This document shows, piece by piece, positions 1-6,183 of a DNA stretch of 13,041 nucleotides. The translations under genes and the position numbers were made by a program. Each line of letters starts with the position of its first letter. Within the stretch, counting starts at the first letter, position 1. The DNA comes from Clostridia bacterium (lineage in GTDB: Bacteria; Bacillota; Clostridia; Oscillospirales; Acutalibacteraceae). Under the pieces are notes generated by a model. The model did no database searches and was not told the origin of the DNA. It saw only the letters and a list, made by a program, of their open reading frames with translations. The stretch spans positions 1 through 13,041 of the forward strand of contig JAFZOE010000348.1 of assembly GCA_017552845.1 (NCBI GenBank). The letters are read 5' to 3'.

Positions 1-1
1 C

Positions 2-787
2 TGTATGGAATGCGTTGACTGCAAAAAGGGCGATTACTCGCTCTGCAAGCATTATTCGTTTATCGGCAGCCGCCAGCAGGGAAGCTTCGCGGATCATGTC
101 GTTATTCCCGAGGTCAACGCCGTCAGATACGATTCACGTGTTCCCTATGAACAGGCGGCGATGTTCGAGCCTTCGACGGTCGCGCTTCACGGTCTGCTTC
201 ATGCCGGCTATAACGGCGGTGGAACAGTCGCCGTGCTCGGCCTCGGAACAATCGGCATTTTCACTCTCCAGTGGGCAAAGATTCTCGGCGCCGAAAAGAC
301 GGTCGCCTTCGATATTGACGACAGCCGCCTCGACCTCGCGAAGAGGATGGGAGCGGACGAAGTGATAAACACTCTGAAACCCGATTTCATGAATCAGGCG
401 GCGGATATGACCGCGGGCAGAGGCTTTGATGCCGTCTTTGAGGCGGCAGGTTCTCCCGTCACTATGAAAATGGCGTTCGCTCTCGCGGGTAACAAGGCGA
501 CCCTCTGCTTTATCGGAACTCCGCATACCGATATGACCTTCACCCCCGCGGAATGGGAGAATCTCAACAGAAAAGAATTCACTCTCACGGGCAGCTGGAT
601 GAGCTACTCCGCTCCTTTCCCCGGCAGGGAATGGGAGCTGACCGCCGAGAAATTCGGCACGGGCGAGCTTAAATTCGATCCCTCGTTCATCTACAGAAAA
701 TTCCCGATGAGCGAGGCCGCAGACGCCTTTGCCCTCTATAAAAATCCCTCGCAGGTCCACGGCAAAATTATGCTTATCAACGAATAA
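2..787 (+). CDS. Zinc-dependent alcohol dehydrogenase, GatD-like (5' end outside window)
   Basis: Medium-chain dehydrogenase that likely oxidises a polyol or polyol phosphate with NAD+ in the cytoplasm. The frame is open to the left edge, so the ATG at 5 is internal and roughly 85-90 N-terminal residues, including part of the catalytic zinc site, are missing. The visible part starts in the structural zinc lobe, with four cysteines spaced C-x2-C-x2-C-x7-C (the first encoded at 2-4). It continues with IGSRQQGSFADH, the FEPSTVALHG segment whose Glu matches a catalytic-zinc ligand, and a Rossmann fold (GLGTIG, then an acidic FDID that favours NAD over NADP). The GSWMSYSAPFPGREWE segment closely matches galactitol-1-phosphate 5-dehydrogenase as I remember it. 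It is first of three co-directional genes, 15 bases before the aldo/keto reductase. The family is secure; the substrate is not, and sorbitol- or threonine-dehydrogenase-like activity is possible. Confidence 0.9.
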   Translation, partial: CMECVDCKKGDYSLCKHYSFIGSRQQGSFADHVVIPEVNAVRYDSRVPYEQAAMFEPSTVALHGLLHAGYNGGGTVAVLGLGTIGIFTLQWAKILGAEKTVAFDIDDSRLDLAKRMGADEVINTLKPDFMNQAADMTAGRGFDAVFEAAGSPVTMKMAFALAGNKATLCFIGTPHTDMTFTPAEWENLNRKEFTLTGSWMSYSAPFPGREWELTAEKFGTGELKFDPSFIYRKFPMSEAADAFALYKNPSQVHGKIMLINE

Positions 788-802
788 GAAAGGAAGATAA
801 AT

Positions 803-1813
803 ATGGAAAAAATCGATCCGCGCACAGTCCCTCAGATCCGTCTCTCAAACGGCGAGGAAATCCCCTGTATCGGCATGGGAACCTTCGGCAGCGACCGCTT
901 CACGCCCGAGCAGGTGAGCAATGCCGTCGCAGGAGCAATCAGGGCGGGCTACCGCCTCTTTGACTGCGCGAGCGTTTACGGAAACGAGGATCTTATCGGC
1001 AAGGTCTTTGAAGACGCGATAAACTCGGGCGAAGTTAAGCGCGAAGAGCTCTTCATCACCTCAAAGGTCTGGAACGATATGCACGGCAGGGGCGAAGTTC
1101 TTCTCTCCTGCGCGAAATCCCTGCGCGACCTGCGCCTTGATTATCTCGATTTCTATTTCGTTCACTGGCCGTTCCCGAATTATCATGCCCCCGGATGCGA
1201 CGGAGACTCGAGAAATCCCGACAGCAAGCCGTTTTCGGTTGATGAATTCATGGCAACCTGGCGTCAGATGGAGCGCCTTTTTGATATGGGCCTTGTTAAG
1301 AATCTCGGCATGAGCAGCATGACGATTCCGAAGCTCGAGGCGGTTCTGCCGCTCTGCAGAATCAAGCCGACCGTCATTGAAATGGAGCTTCATCCCTGCT
1401 TCCAGCAGCCCGATCTTTTTGATTATGTTGTCGCTCACGGCATTCAGCCGATAGGCTTCTGCCCGATTGGAAGCCCTACCAGGCCCGACAGGGACACAAC
1501 TCCCGACGATGTCGCCGATATTCAGGTGCCGGAGCTTGTTGAAATTGCGAAGGCTCACGGCGTCCATCCCGCCGTCATCTGCCTCAAATGGGCGGTCAGA
1601 CGCGGTCAGATTCCGATTCCGTTTTCAATCTATGATAATGAATATATCTCAAATCTGCGCTGCACCGTCGAGGATCCGCTGACCGACGATGAGATGAAGA
1701 TTCTCACGGGAATCGACAAAAACTGCCGCCTCATCAAGGGGCAGGTATTCCTCTGGCCCGGCGCTGAGAGCTGGCACGATCTCTGGGACGAAGACGGCAC
1801 TATAACGCAGTGA
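803..1813 (+). CDS. Aldo/keto reductase
   Basis: Cytoplasmic (beta/alpha)8-barrel oxidoreductase of 336 residues that interconverts a sugar or aldehyde carbonyl and its alcohol. The full catalytic tetrad is present with family spacing: D54 and Y59 in FDCASVYGNE, K88 in ITSKVWN and H121 in FYFVHWPF. The usual mid-barrel strands follow (LVKNLGMSSM; IEMELHPCFQQ; IGFCPIGSP). The start is set by AGGAAG at 791-796, six bases before ATG. It lies 15 bases after a polyol-type dehydrogenase and 16 bases before a zinc-ribbon gene, so the three are probably co-transcribed and the two enzymes may handle one sugar-polyol interconversion. The C-terminal cofactor loop reads IPIPFSIYDNEYISNL instead of the common IPKSxxxxRIxEN, so the Lys and Arg that normally grip the NADP 2'-phosphate are absent. 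NADH use is therefore possible. Substrate unknown. Confidence 0.93.
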   Translation: MEKIDPRTVPQIRLSNGEEIPCIGMGTFGSDRFTPEQVSNAVAGAIRAGYRLFDCASVYGNEDLIGKVFEDAINSGEVKREELFITSKVWNDMHGRGEVLLSCAKSLRDLRLDYLDFYFVHWPFPNYHAPGCDGDSRNPDSKPFSVDEFMATWRQMERLFDMGLVKNLGMSSMTIPKLEAVLPLCRIKPTVIEMELHPCFQQPDLFDYVVAHGIQPIGFCPIGSPTRPDRDTTPDDVADIQVPELVEIAKAHGVHPAVICLKWAVRRGQIPIPFSIYDNEYISNLRCTVEDPLTDDEMKILTGIDKNCRLIKGQVFLWPGAESWHDLWDEDGTITQ

Positions 1814-1829
1814 TTTCAAGGAGCAGACT

Positions 1830-2453
1830 ATGAATCTTACAGGAGTCAGATATACTTACAGCCGCTTTGCGACGACGAATCCGCCGCAGAATATTTCGCA
1901 CACGCTCGATCTTCACACGAAGCAGGGCGGCGGCGTTGAACTCGAGAAATCAGATTACACAAACGGTCTGTGCGTAACGAAAATCTACGCCGTGCCCGGT
2001 GAAAAACTCGCCGAAATCAGCGCCCTTTTTGAATCGCTGAATATTCTCGGCGCAATCAACCGCAAATTCTCAGAAAGTGCGCCCGCTCCGGAGATGCCGC
2101 CGATGGCGGGCGGAGGCGAAAACCGCGCAATAACCTTCTTTGCCGACAAAATTTCGATTGCCTGCTTCTATCTTCCCGACGAGGCTAATCCGCGTGTCGC
2201 AAGGCTCACTATGCTCGCGGATGAATGCGGCGAACCGATATTTGAGACAAAGACAGGCTCAGATATGAACGCCCCGGGCTACGATGCCCTTGCGGCCGCC
2301 GAGCAGGTGGTCGCGCAGATGGAAGCAATCAAAAAAGCCGCCGAGGCAAAGCCCGTCCTCGCCGAAGGCGAATGGCTCTGCTCGGGCTGCGGCCATGTAA
2401 ACGCGAATTCCAAATTCTGCACCGAATGCGGAAAAATGAGAGACTTAATATAA
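1830..2453 (+). CDS. Hypothetical protein with C-terminal zinc ribbon
   Basis: A 207-residue protein I do not recognise outside its C-terminus. Residues 184-200 form a zinc ribbon with two CxxC knuckles (C184, C187, C197, C200; WLCSGCGH...FCTECGK), the short type often appended to bacterial proteins of varied role. The N-terminal ~150 residues look like a soluble mixed alpha/beta domain, with a flexible Pro/Gly/Met-rich stretch at 84-97 and an Ala-rich helix at 151-175 leading to the ribbon. There is no signal peptide or membrane segment, so it is probably cytoplasmic. AAGGAG at 1818-1823, six bases upstream, fixes the ATG. It follows the aldo/keto reductase by 16 bases and precedes a terminator, so it is the last gene of the operon. 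A link to the redox enzymes is suggested only by position. Confidence 0.8.
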   Translation: MNLTGVRYTYSRFATTNPPQNISHTLDLHTKQGGGVELEKSDYTNGLCVTKIYAVPGEKLAEISALFESLNILGAINRKFSESAPAPEMPPMAGGGENRAITFFADKISIACFYLPDEANPRVARLTMLADECGEPIFETKTGSDMNAPGYDALAAAEQVVAQMEAIKKAAEAKPVLAEGEWLCSGCGHVNANSKFCTECGKMRDLI

Positions 2454-2460
2454 TAATTAA

Positions 2461-2489
2461 CCCGCCGGAAAATCAATCCGGCGGGCTTT
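2461..2489 (+). terminator. Rho-independent terminator after the zinc-ribbon gene
   Basis: A perfect 9-bp GC-rich stem (CCCGCCGGA at 2461-2469, TCCGGCGGG at 2477-2485) with a 7-base loop starts 7 bases after the stop codon. It is followed by CTTTG, a short and interrupted T tract. Position and stem strength support a terminator, although the T tract is weak. Confidence 0.75.
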
Positions 2490-2505
2490 GTTATATAAAG
2501 ATTTT

Positions 2506-2587
2506 TGTCATCCTGAGCGAAGCGAAGGATCTCAATAACTGACTTATTATAAACTTGCGATTCTTCGGCATCCGCCTCAGAATGACA
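2506..2587. repeat. 82-bp imperfect inverted repeat (TGTCATYCTGAG element)
   Basis: The left end, TGTCATCCTGAGCGAAGCG (then AAGGATC), at 2506-2530, is the imperfect reverse complement of 2559-2587, which ends CTCAGAATGACA. The arms share TGTCAT-Y-CTGAG at the tips and CGAAG-R-ATC internally, flanking an AT-rich core of about 28 bases. It lies between the 3' ends of two convergent genes. I remember closely similar TGTCATTCTGAGCGAAGCGAAGAATC-type palindromes as dispersed intergenic repeats (REP/MITE-like) in many bacterial genomes. It could fold into a long cruciform or hairpin and add termination for the Gfo/Idh gene. No ORF is seen inside. Confidence 0.7.
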
Positions 2588-2606
2588 GGGTAGTTTTCAT
2601 ATCTTC

Positions 2607-3608
2607 TCAGAAATCATAATCCGGCCGGACGGGGACGCCGGTTTTTGAGGATTCGATGATTGAGAGGCAGACCTCGACTGTCTTTGCGCCCTCGCGGGCA
2701 TCGGCCTCGATTGGTTTATCATAGACAATCGCGTCGGCAAAGACCTCAAATTCCCTGCCTGCGTTGTGGCTGTTGACCCGGACGGGAATGATTTCTGGCT
2801 CTTTGGCAACTCCCTTTTCGTCCACCTCGAAAAGCTTCATTTCAGGCGAGGTGTTGTCGCAGATAAGCGTGCCCTTCGTGCCGTAAATGACTGTGCGCAT
2901 CGTGTAATCGCGCTTGCATCCGGTCGAGACAAAGACTTTGCCCGCGGTGTTTTCATCGAATTTCATTATCGCTATTGTGGCGTCGTCATAGGAAACCATC
3001 GGAAGCAGGCGGTGAGTGCCGTAGGCAAAGACTTCGGCAGGGTCGCCCGCAATCCAGCGGATAAGGTCAACCGCGTGGCATCCGCCGCCGATTACTCCGT
3101 GGCGCAGGGGGTCTGCGCGCCAGCCGCCGAGGAAGGTCATATAATCGTGGGCGTATTCGGATTCTATAAAATATAAATCGCCGATTCTGCCAGAGGCGAC
3201 TATCTCTTTCGCCATTTCAAACGAGGGCGTGACTCTGCAGATCTGGCCGACCATGAATTTTTTGCCGCTCCCGTCCGCGGCTTTTATTATTTCTTTGACA
3301 TCCTCCCGCGCAAGCGCGAGCGGCTTTTCGCAGAGGACGTGCTTTCCCGCCCTGAGCATCTCGCAGGAAATCTGCTTATGAAGCTGGTCGGGAACCGCGA
3401 CCGTCACCGCGTCGATTTCGGGATTTTCCGCTATTTCACGGTAATCAGACACCCATTTTTCTTTCGGAATATTGTATCTCTCGCCCGCAAAGCGCAGATT
3501 TTCCTCATCGCTGTCGCAGATTGCGGCGATTTCCGCGCCCCAGTTCATCGCGCCCTCGACATGCGACATGCCGAATTTCATGCCGATATTCGCAACTTTC
3601 AGATTCAT
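2607..3608 (-). CDS. Gfo/Idh/MocA family oxidoreductase
   Basis: A 333-residue NAD(P)-dependent dehydrogenase of the Gfo/Idh/MocA family, which oxidises or reduces sugars, inositols and amino-sugar derivatives in the cytoplasm. An N-terminal Rossmann domain (VANIGMKFGMSH, a degenerate GxGxxG) is followed by the hallmark CEKPLA motif (E94-K95-P96) and the C-terminal alpha/beta domain with GGGCHAVDLIRW (H178, D181). Length is normal. The start is supported by AGGTGAT just upstream (complement of 3609-3620) and by a near-consensus promoter at 3645-3673. It is transcribed alone and converges on the polyol operon. Oddity: many family members carry Asp four residues before the conserved His (D-x-x-x-H), and here that position is G174, so the catalytic set may differ. 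Substrate not predictable. Confidence 0.93.
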   Translation of the reverse strand: MNLKVANIGMKFGMSHVEGAMNWGAEIAAICDSDEENLRFAGERYNIPKEKWVSDYREIAENPEIDAVTVAVPDQLHKQISCEMLRAGKHVLCEKPLALAREDVKEIIKAADGSGKKFMVGQICRVTPSFEMAKEIVASGRIGDLYFIESEYAHDYMTFLGGWRADPLRHGVIGGGCHAVDLIRWIAGDPAEVFAYGTHRLLPMVSYDDATIAIMKFDENTAGKVFVSTGCKRDYTMRTVIYGTKGTLICDNTSPEMKLFEVDEKGVAKEPEIIPVRVNSHNAGREFEVFADAIVYDKPIEADAREGAKTVEVCLSIIESSKTGVPVRPDYDF

Positions 3609-3644
3609 ATCATCACCTCATAAAGGACATTTTTCATCAGTTTG

Positions 3645-3673
3645 ATTATTTCACAAGTGAGCGGAATTGTCAA
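3645..3673 (-). promoter_or_regulatory. Sigma-A-type promoter of the Gfo/Idh gene
   Basis: On the minus strand, TTGACA (complement of 3668-3673) and AATAAT (complement of 3645-3650) are separated by exactly 17 bases. The -10 ends 36 bases before the start codon. The spacer holds a short dyad, TCAC-TT-GTGA (complement of 3651-3660), next to the -10 box, which could be a small operator; that part is speculative. Confidence 0.7.
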
Positions 3674-3716
3674 TAAAATCAAAGCTTATTTATGAATTAT
3701 CACAGCCCCGTTTTTC

Positions 3717-3745
3717 TTGAAAACAGATGAATAATATGATAAAAT
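3717..3745 (+). promoter_or_regulatory. Candidate promoter of the amidase-ubiquitin operon
   Basis: TTGAAA (3717-3722), a 17-base spacer and TAAAAT (3740-3745) form a good sigma-A-type promoter 28 bases before the ATG at 3774. An AT-rich stretch and a strong GGGAGGTG ribosome site (3762-3769) follow. No second promoter is evident before 4981, so it probably serves both downstream genes. Confidence 0.6.
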
Positions 3746-3773
3746 TTATATATATTACTGCGGGAGGTGCGAA

Positions 3774-4961
3774 ATGAAAAAGCGGATATTATGCGTGATT
3801 CTCGGGCTGGTTATGCTCGCCTGCGCGGGCTGCTCGGGAAATGAAAAAGAAACGACGACTGCTTCGTCAAAAAGCATCTCGTCCGCCTCAACCTCGTCTG
3901 TTACCGAAAAGAAAACCGAAACAACATCGGCGAAAACAACAGAAACCGAAACGCAGAGCGAAACCGCGGCAAAGGAGCAGACATCAAAAAAATCCGCGCC
4001 TCTGAATACGGTAAAAATCGTCCCTTCCGAAGCGATTAAAAATCTCCTGCCCGGCTTTTCCTATGCCGAATTCAAGGGGGATGACGGCCTCTCCGCCTTT
4101 CTTTCGGGCGGCGGCGTTTCAAGCGACGAGGACCTGACGAATTTTCTCGTAAAGCAGGTGCTCGGCGGCAAGGCGGGTCCGATATTCAAGCTCATAGGCG
4201 GCGGATGCAGCACTCTTTCGGTCAAGAATAAAAACGGCGGCTATCTTTTCGGCAGGAATTTCGACTGGAAGCGCTGCAACGGTCTCGCCCTCGTCTGCAA
4301 ACCGTCAAAGGGCTATAAATCGGTTTCGACCGTAAACACAGATTTTGTCACAACGAGCACGGATTACAAGCTGACCGATGACATTCTTCGTTTTTGCGCC
4401 CTCTATGCCCCGCTTGACGGCATGAACGAAAAGGGCGTCTGCGTTTCGGTCAATATGGTCTTCGACAAGAGCGCCGTGATAAATCAGCAGACTTCAAAGC
4501 CCGACCTCACGACCTCGACCGCAATCCGACTTATCCTTGACCGCGCCGCGAGCGCGAAGCAGGCGGTTGAGCTTCTCAGAGGCTATGATATGCACGCTTC
4601 TTTCGGCTATGTGATTCATTTCGCAATCTGCGATTCAACGGGTTATTCCGTCGCAGTTGAATATATCAACAATAAAATGACCGTGACCGAAACGCCGGTG
4701 CTGACTAATTTCTATGTCACGCCCTCAAAATTCAGAATCGGCTCGCAGAAGAGCGTGAAAAGATACGATCTGATTATGGATGCGCTCAAAAAGAATCCTC
4801 AGATGACTGCCGCCGGTTTGCGCGATGTTATGAAGGAAGCCGCGCAGAGCCAGCTGAACGACTATTCCACCGAGTGGACGGCAATATTCGACCAGAGCGT
4901 AAAGACCGTCACCTACTACCACAGAGGCAGTTTCAATAAGGGTTACACGATTTATCTCTGA
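3774..4961 (+). CDS. Lipoprotein Ntn-hydrolase, choloylglycine hydrolase/acylase superfamily
   Basis: A 395-residue exported amide-bond hydrolase. Residues 1-20 are a lipoprotein signal (KKR, hydrophobic core, LACAGC; lipidated Cys is C20 or C17). Residues 21-75 are a Ser/Thr/Lys/Glu-rich tether. The catalytic domain follows a ~70-residue pro-region. C145 (GGGC-STLSV), R161 and D164 (GRNFD) match the +16/+19 spacing of C2, R18 and D21 in bile salt hydrolases. DGMNEKG (216-221), TN at 311-312 and KRY with R330 match further active-site motifs. C145 must become N-terminal to act, so autocleavage after G144 is expected, which would separate the enzyme from its lipid anchor unless the parts stay associated. 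Substrate unknown: conjugated bile acids, beta-lactams, N-acyl compounds or peptides. It precedes the ubiquitin gene by 19 bases. Confidence 0.88.
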   Translation: MKKRILCVILGLVMLACAGCSGNEKETTTASSKSISSASTSSVTEKKTETTSAKTTETETQSETAAKEQTSKKSAPLNTVKIVPSEAIKNLLPGFSYAEFKGDDGLSAFLSGGGVSSDEDLTNFLVKQVLGGKAGPIFKLIGGGCSTLSVKNKNGGYLFGRNFDWKRCNGLALVCKPSKGYKSVSTVNTDFVTTSTDYKLTDDILRFCALYAPLDGMNEKGVCVSVNMVFDKSAVINQQTSKPDLTTSTAIRLILDRAASAKQAVELLRGYDMHASFGYVIHFAICDSTGYSVAVEYINNKMTVTETPVLTNFYVTPSKFRIGSQKSVKRYDLIMDALKKNPQMTAAGLRDVMKEAAQSQLNDYSTEWTAIFDQSVKTVTYYHRGSFNKGYTIYL

Positions 4962-4980
4962 TATAACGGGGAGGGATAAT

Positions 4981-6183
4981 ATGAAAAGAACAAAAAAGCT
5001 GATTGCGGTTCTGCTTTCGGCCGCGCTTATTCTCGGCGTATTCACCCTGACGGTGAGCGCAATGCAGATTTTTGTCAAAACCCGGACGGGAAAGACCGTC
5101 ACTCTCGAGGTCGAGCCGGGAGATTCAATTGACAATGTCAAGGCGAAGATTCAGGATAAAGAAGGAATACCGCCCGATCAGCAGATACTGGTTTTTGCCG
5201 GTAAACTGCTTGAGGACGGCCACACCCTTGCGGATTATAATATCCAGAAAGAGTCCACCCTGCATCTGACTCTCAGGACCGGGCCGTTTCAGACAGGCGA
5301 CATCATTGAATACGGCACCTATCCGCAGTCGCTCGTCAGGGATGAAAACCTGATTGCAAAGCTTGAAAAAATACCCGGCGAATGGAAGCCGTTCGATTAT
5401 TATACCAAAGGATATGTCGAGGAAGACGATACTTATCATGTTTCCGCTGTTTTTCAGGGGATGCAGTATCTCGATGTAGTCTGGTTCAACGTCAAATACA
5501 GGGGCGTGAGAATTGACGGATACCGCCCGTTCACCGACATGGAAAAAGACGGGGAAACTGTATATACCCAGGAGCTCAACGGCTATTCCGCCGGCAGCAC
5601 CTACTGGTTCCGCTATGACCCGATTCGCTGGCGCGTGCTCGATCCCGAAGAGGGACTTGTAATGTGCGAAACGCTGATTGATTCCCAGCCGTTTACGCAG
5701 TTTGAGGGCTATTACTCCGAATTCTATACATATCCCGGTGAATACGGTCTGAGTATTCTGGGTTCGGATTATTCGCGGGCTTATTACAAGAGCATCAGCG
5801 CCTGGCTCAACGAAGATTTCATGAATACCGCTTTCAGCGATACCCAGAAAGAGAACATCGCGGAGAGTGAACAGGTAAATGATTACTGGGATATGACAAA
5901 CGGCGGCTCGAATAACGGAGTCCATAAATATGACAACCCCGCCACTCAGGATAGAGTTTTCCTGCTCTCCTGGAATGATTTGATAAACGAAAACTACGGA
6001 TTCAACACCGCCTGGAATGCGGAAGATCCCGCGAGAACGCTCGGCTGCACAGATTACGCGAAATCGCAGGGAATATATGATACGGGAAACGGTTTCCGCT
6101 GGCTATCCGCACTGTCTGCAAGTATTTTAACTCCCGCTACAGCTGCAGAGTCAACGACAAGGGAGACGAAATGGCGATTATGA
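4981..6183 (+). CDS. Secreted ubiquitin-DUF6273 protein, 5' part of a frameshifted gene
   Basis: The ATG is fixed by GGGGAGGG at 4968-4975. Residues 1-27 are a Sec signal peptide (KRTKK, hydrophobic core, TVSA) with ideal cleavage V25-S26-A27|M28. Residues 28-99 are a ubiquitin domain beginning MQIFVKT: 61 of 72 positions match human ubiquitin and all seven lysines (K6, 11, 27, 29, 33, 48, 63) are kept. L8 is Arg, R42 Ile, I44 Val and V70 Thr. The RLRGG tail is replaced by TGPF leading into GDIIEYGTYPQS, the start of a DUF6273-like domain (105 to ~374; markers WRVLDPEEGLVMCE, WLNEDFMNTAF, DRVFLLS). The last ~25 residues, ending KWRL, are unlike the family and are explained by a frameshift: the expected domain end (NGVCPAMRLENL) lies in the frame of 6171-8537. 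Probably extracellular; function unknown. Confidence 0.9.
   Translation: MKRTKKLIAVLLSAALILGVFTLTVSAMQIFVKTRTGKTVTLEVEPGDSIDNVKAKIQDKEGIPPDQQILVFAGKLLEDGHTLADYNIQKESTLHLTLRTGPFQTGDIIEYGTYPQSLVRDENLIAKLEKIPGEWKPFDYYTKGYVEEDDTYHVSAVFQGMQYLDVVWFNVKYRGVRIDGYRPFTDMEKDGETVYTQELNGYSAGSTYWFRYDPIRWRVLDPEEGLVMCETLIDSQPFTQFEGYYSEFYTYPGEYGLSILGSDYSRAYYKSISAWLNEDFMNTAFSDTQKENIAESEQVNDYWDMTNGGSNNGVHKYDNPATQDRVFLLSWNDLINENYGFNTAWNAEDPARTLGCTDYAKSQGIYDTGNGFRWLSALSASILTPATAAESTTRETKWRL
5062..5277 (+). other. Ubiquitin domain (72 residues, no Gly-Gly tail)
   Basis: Encodes ubiquitin residues 1-72. The eleven differences from human ubiquitin are L8R, I13V, S20G, T22S, E24D, R42I, I44V, Q49L, R54H, S57A and V70T. 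KAKIQDKEGIPPDQQ, FAGK and DYNIQKESTLHL are intact. Codon choice resembles the surrounding gene, so nothing suggests a recent import. A known parallel is the exported ubiquitin homologue BfUbb of Bacteroides fragilis. Confidence 0.97.
6100..6128 (+). other. Frameshift site in the ubiquitin-DUF6273 gene
   Basis: Upstream of ~6110 the protein sense lies in the frame of 4981 (GNGFRWLS); downstream of ~6126 it lies in the frame of 6171 (FNSRYSCRVNDKGDE). The two frames overlap in the open state only from 6081 to 6183. Adding one T to the T4 run at 6125-6128 gives ...SASIFNSRYSCRV and one continuous protein of about 1185 residues. Other one-base losses nearby would serve equally. I see no X-XXY-YYZ slippery heptamer in register. 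Confidence 0.75.

Noticed and set aside
5..787. ATG at 5 as the true start of the dehydrogenase
   Set aside because: It lies within the structural zinc motif, with the first zinc Cys encoded just upstream at 2-4; the N-terminal domain is cut off by the window edge.
3651..3660. TCACAAGTGA as a firm operator
   Set aside because: Only 4-bp arms; kept as a remark under the promoter.
5062..5277. Ubiquitin segment as eukaryotic contamination
   Set aside because: It is in frame with a bacterial signal peptide and DUF6273, preceded by a strong Shine-Dalgarno, has no intron or polyubiquitin repeat, and shares the codon style of its flanks.
5125..5925. Long antisense ORF (266 residues)
   Set aside because: It lies wholly opposite the ubiquitin-DUF6273 gene, with no ribosome site and no recognisable domain; the same holds for the antisense ORFs at 6486-7265 and 134-760.
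6100..6183. Programmed -1 ribosomal frameshifting
   Set aside because: No in-register slippery heptamer; ATT-TTA to TAT-TTT slippage would mispair at the P site, and I see no obvious downstream pseudoknot.
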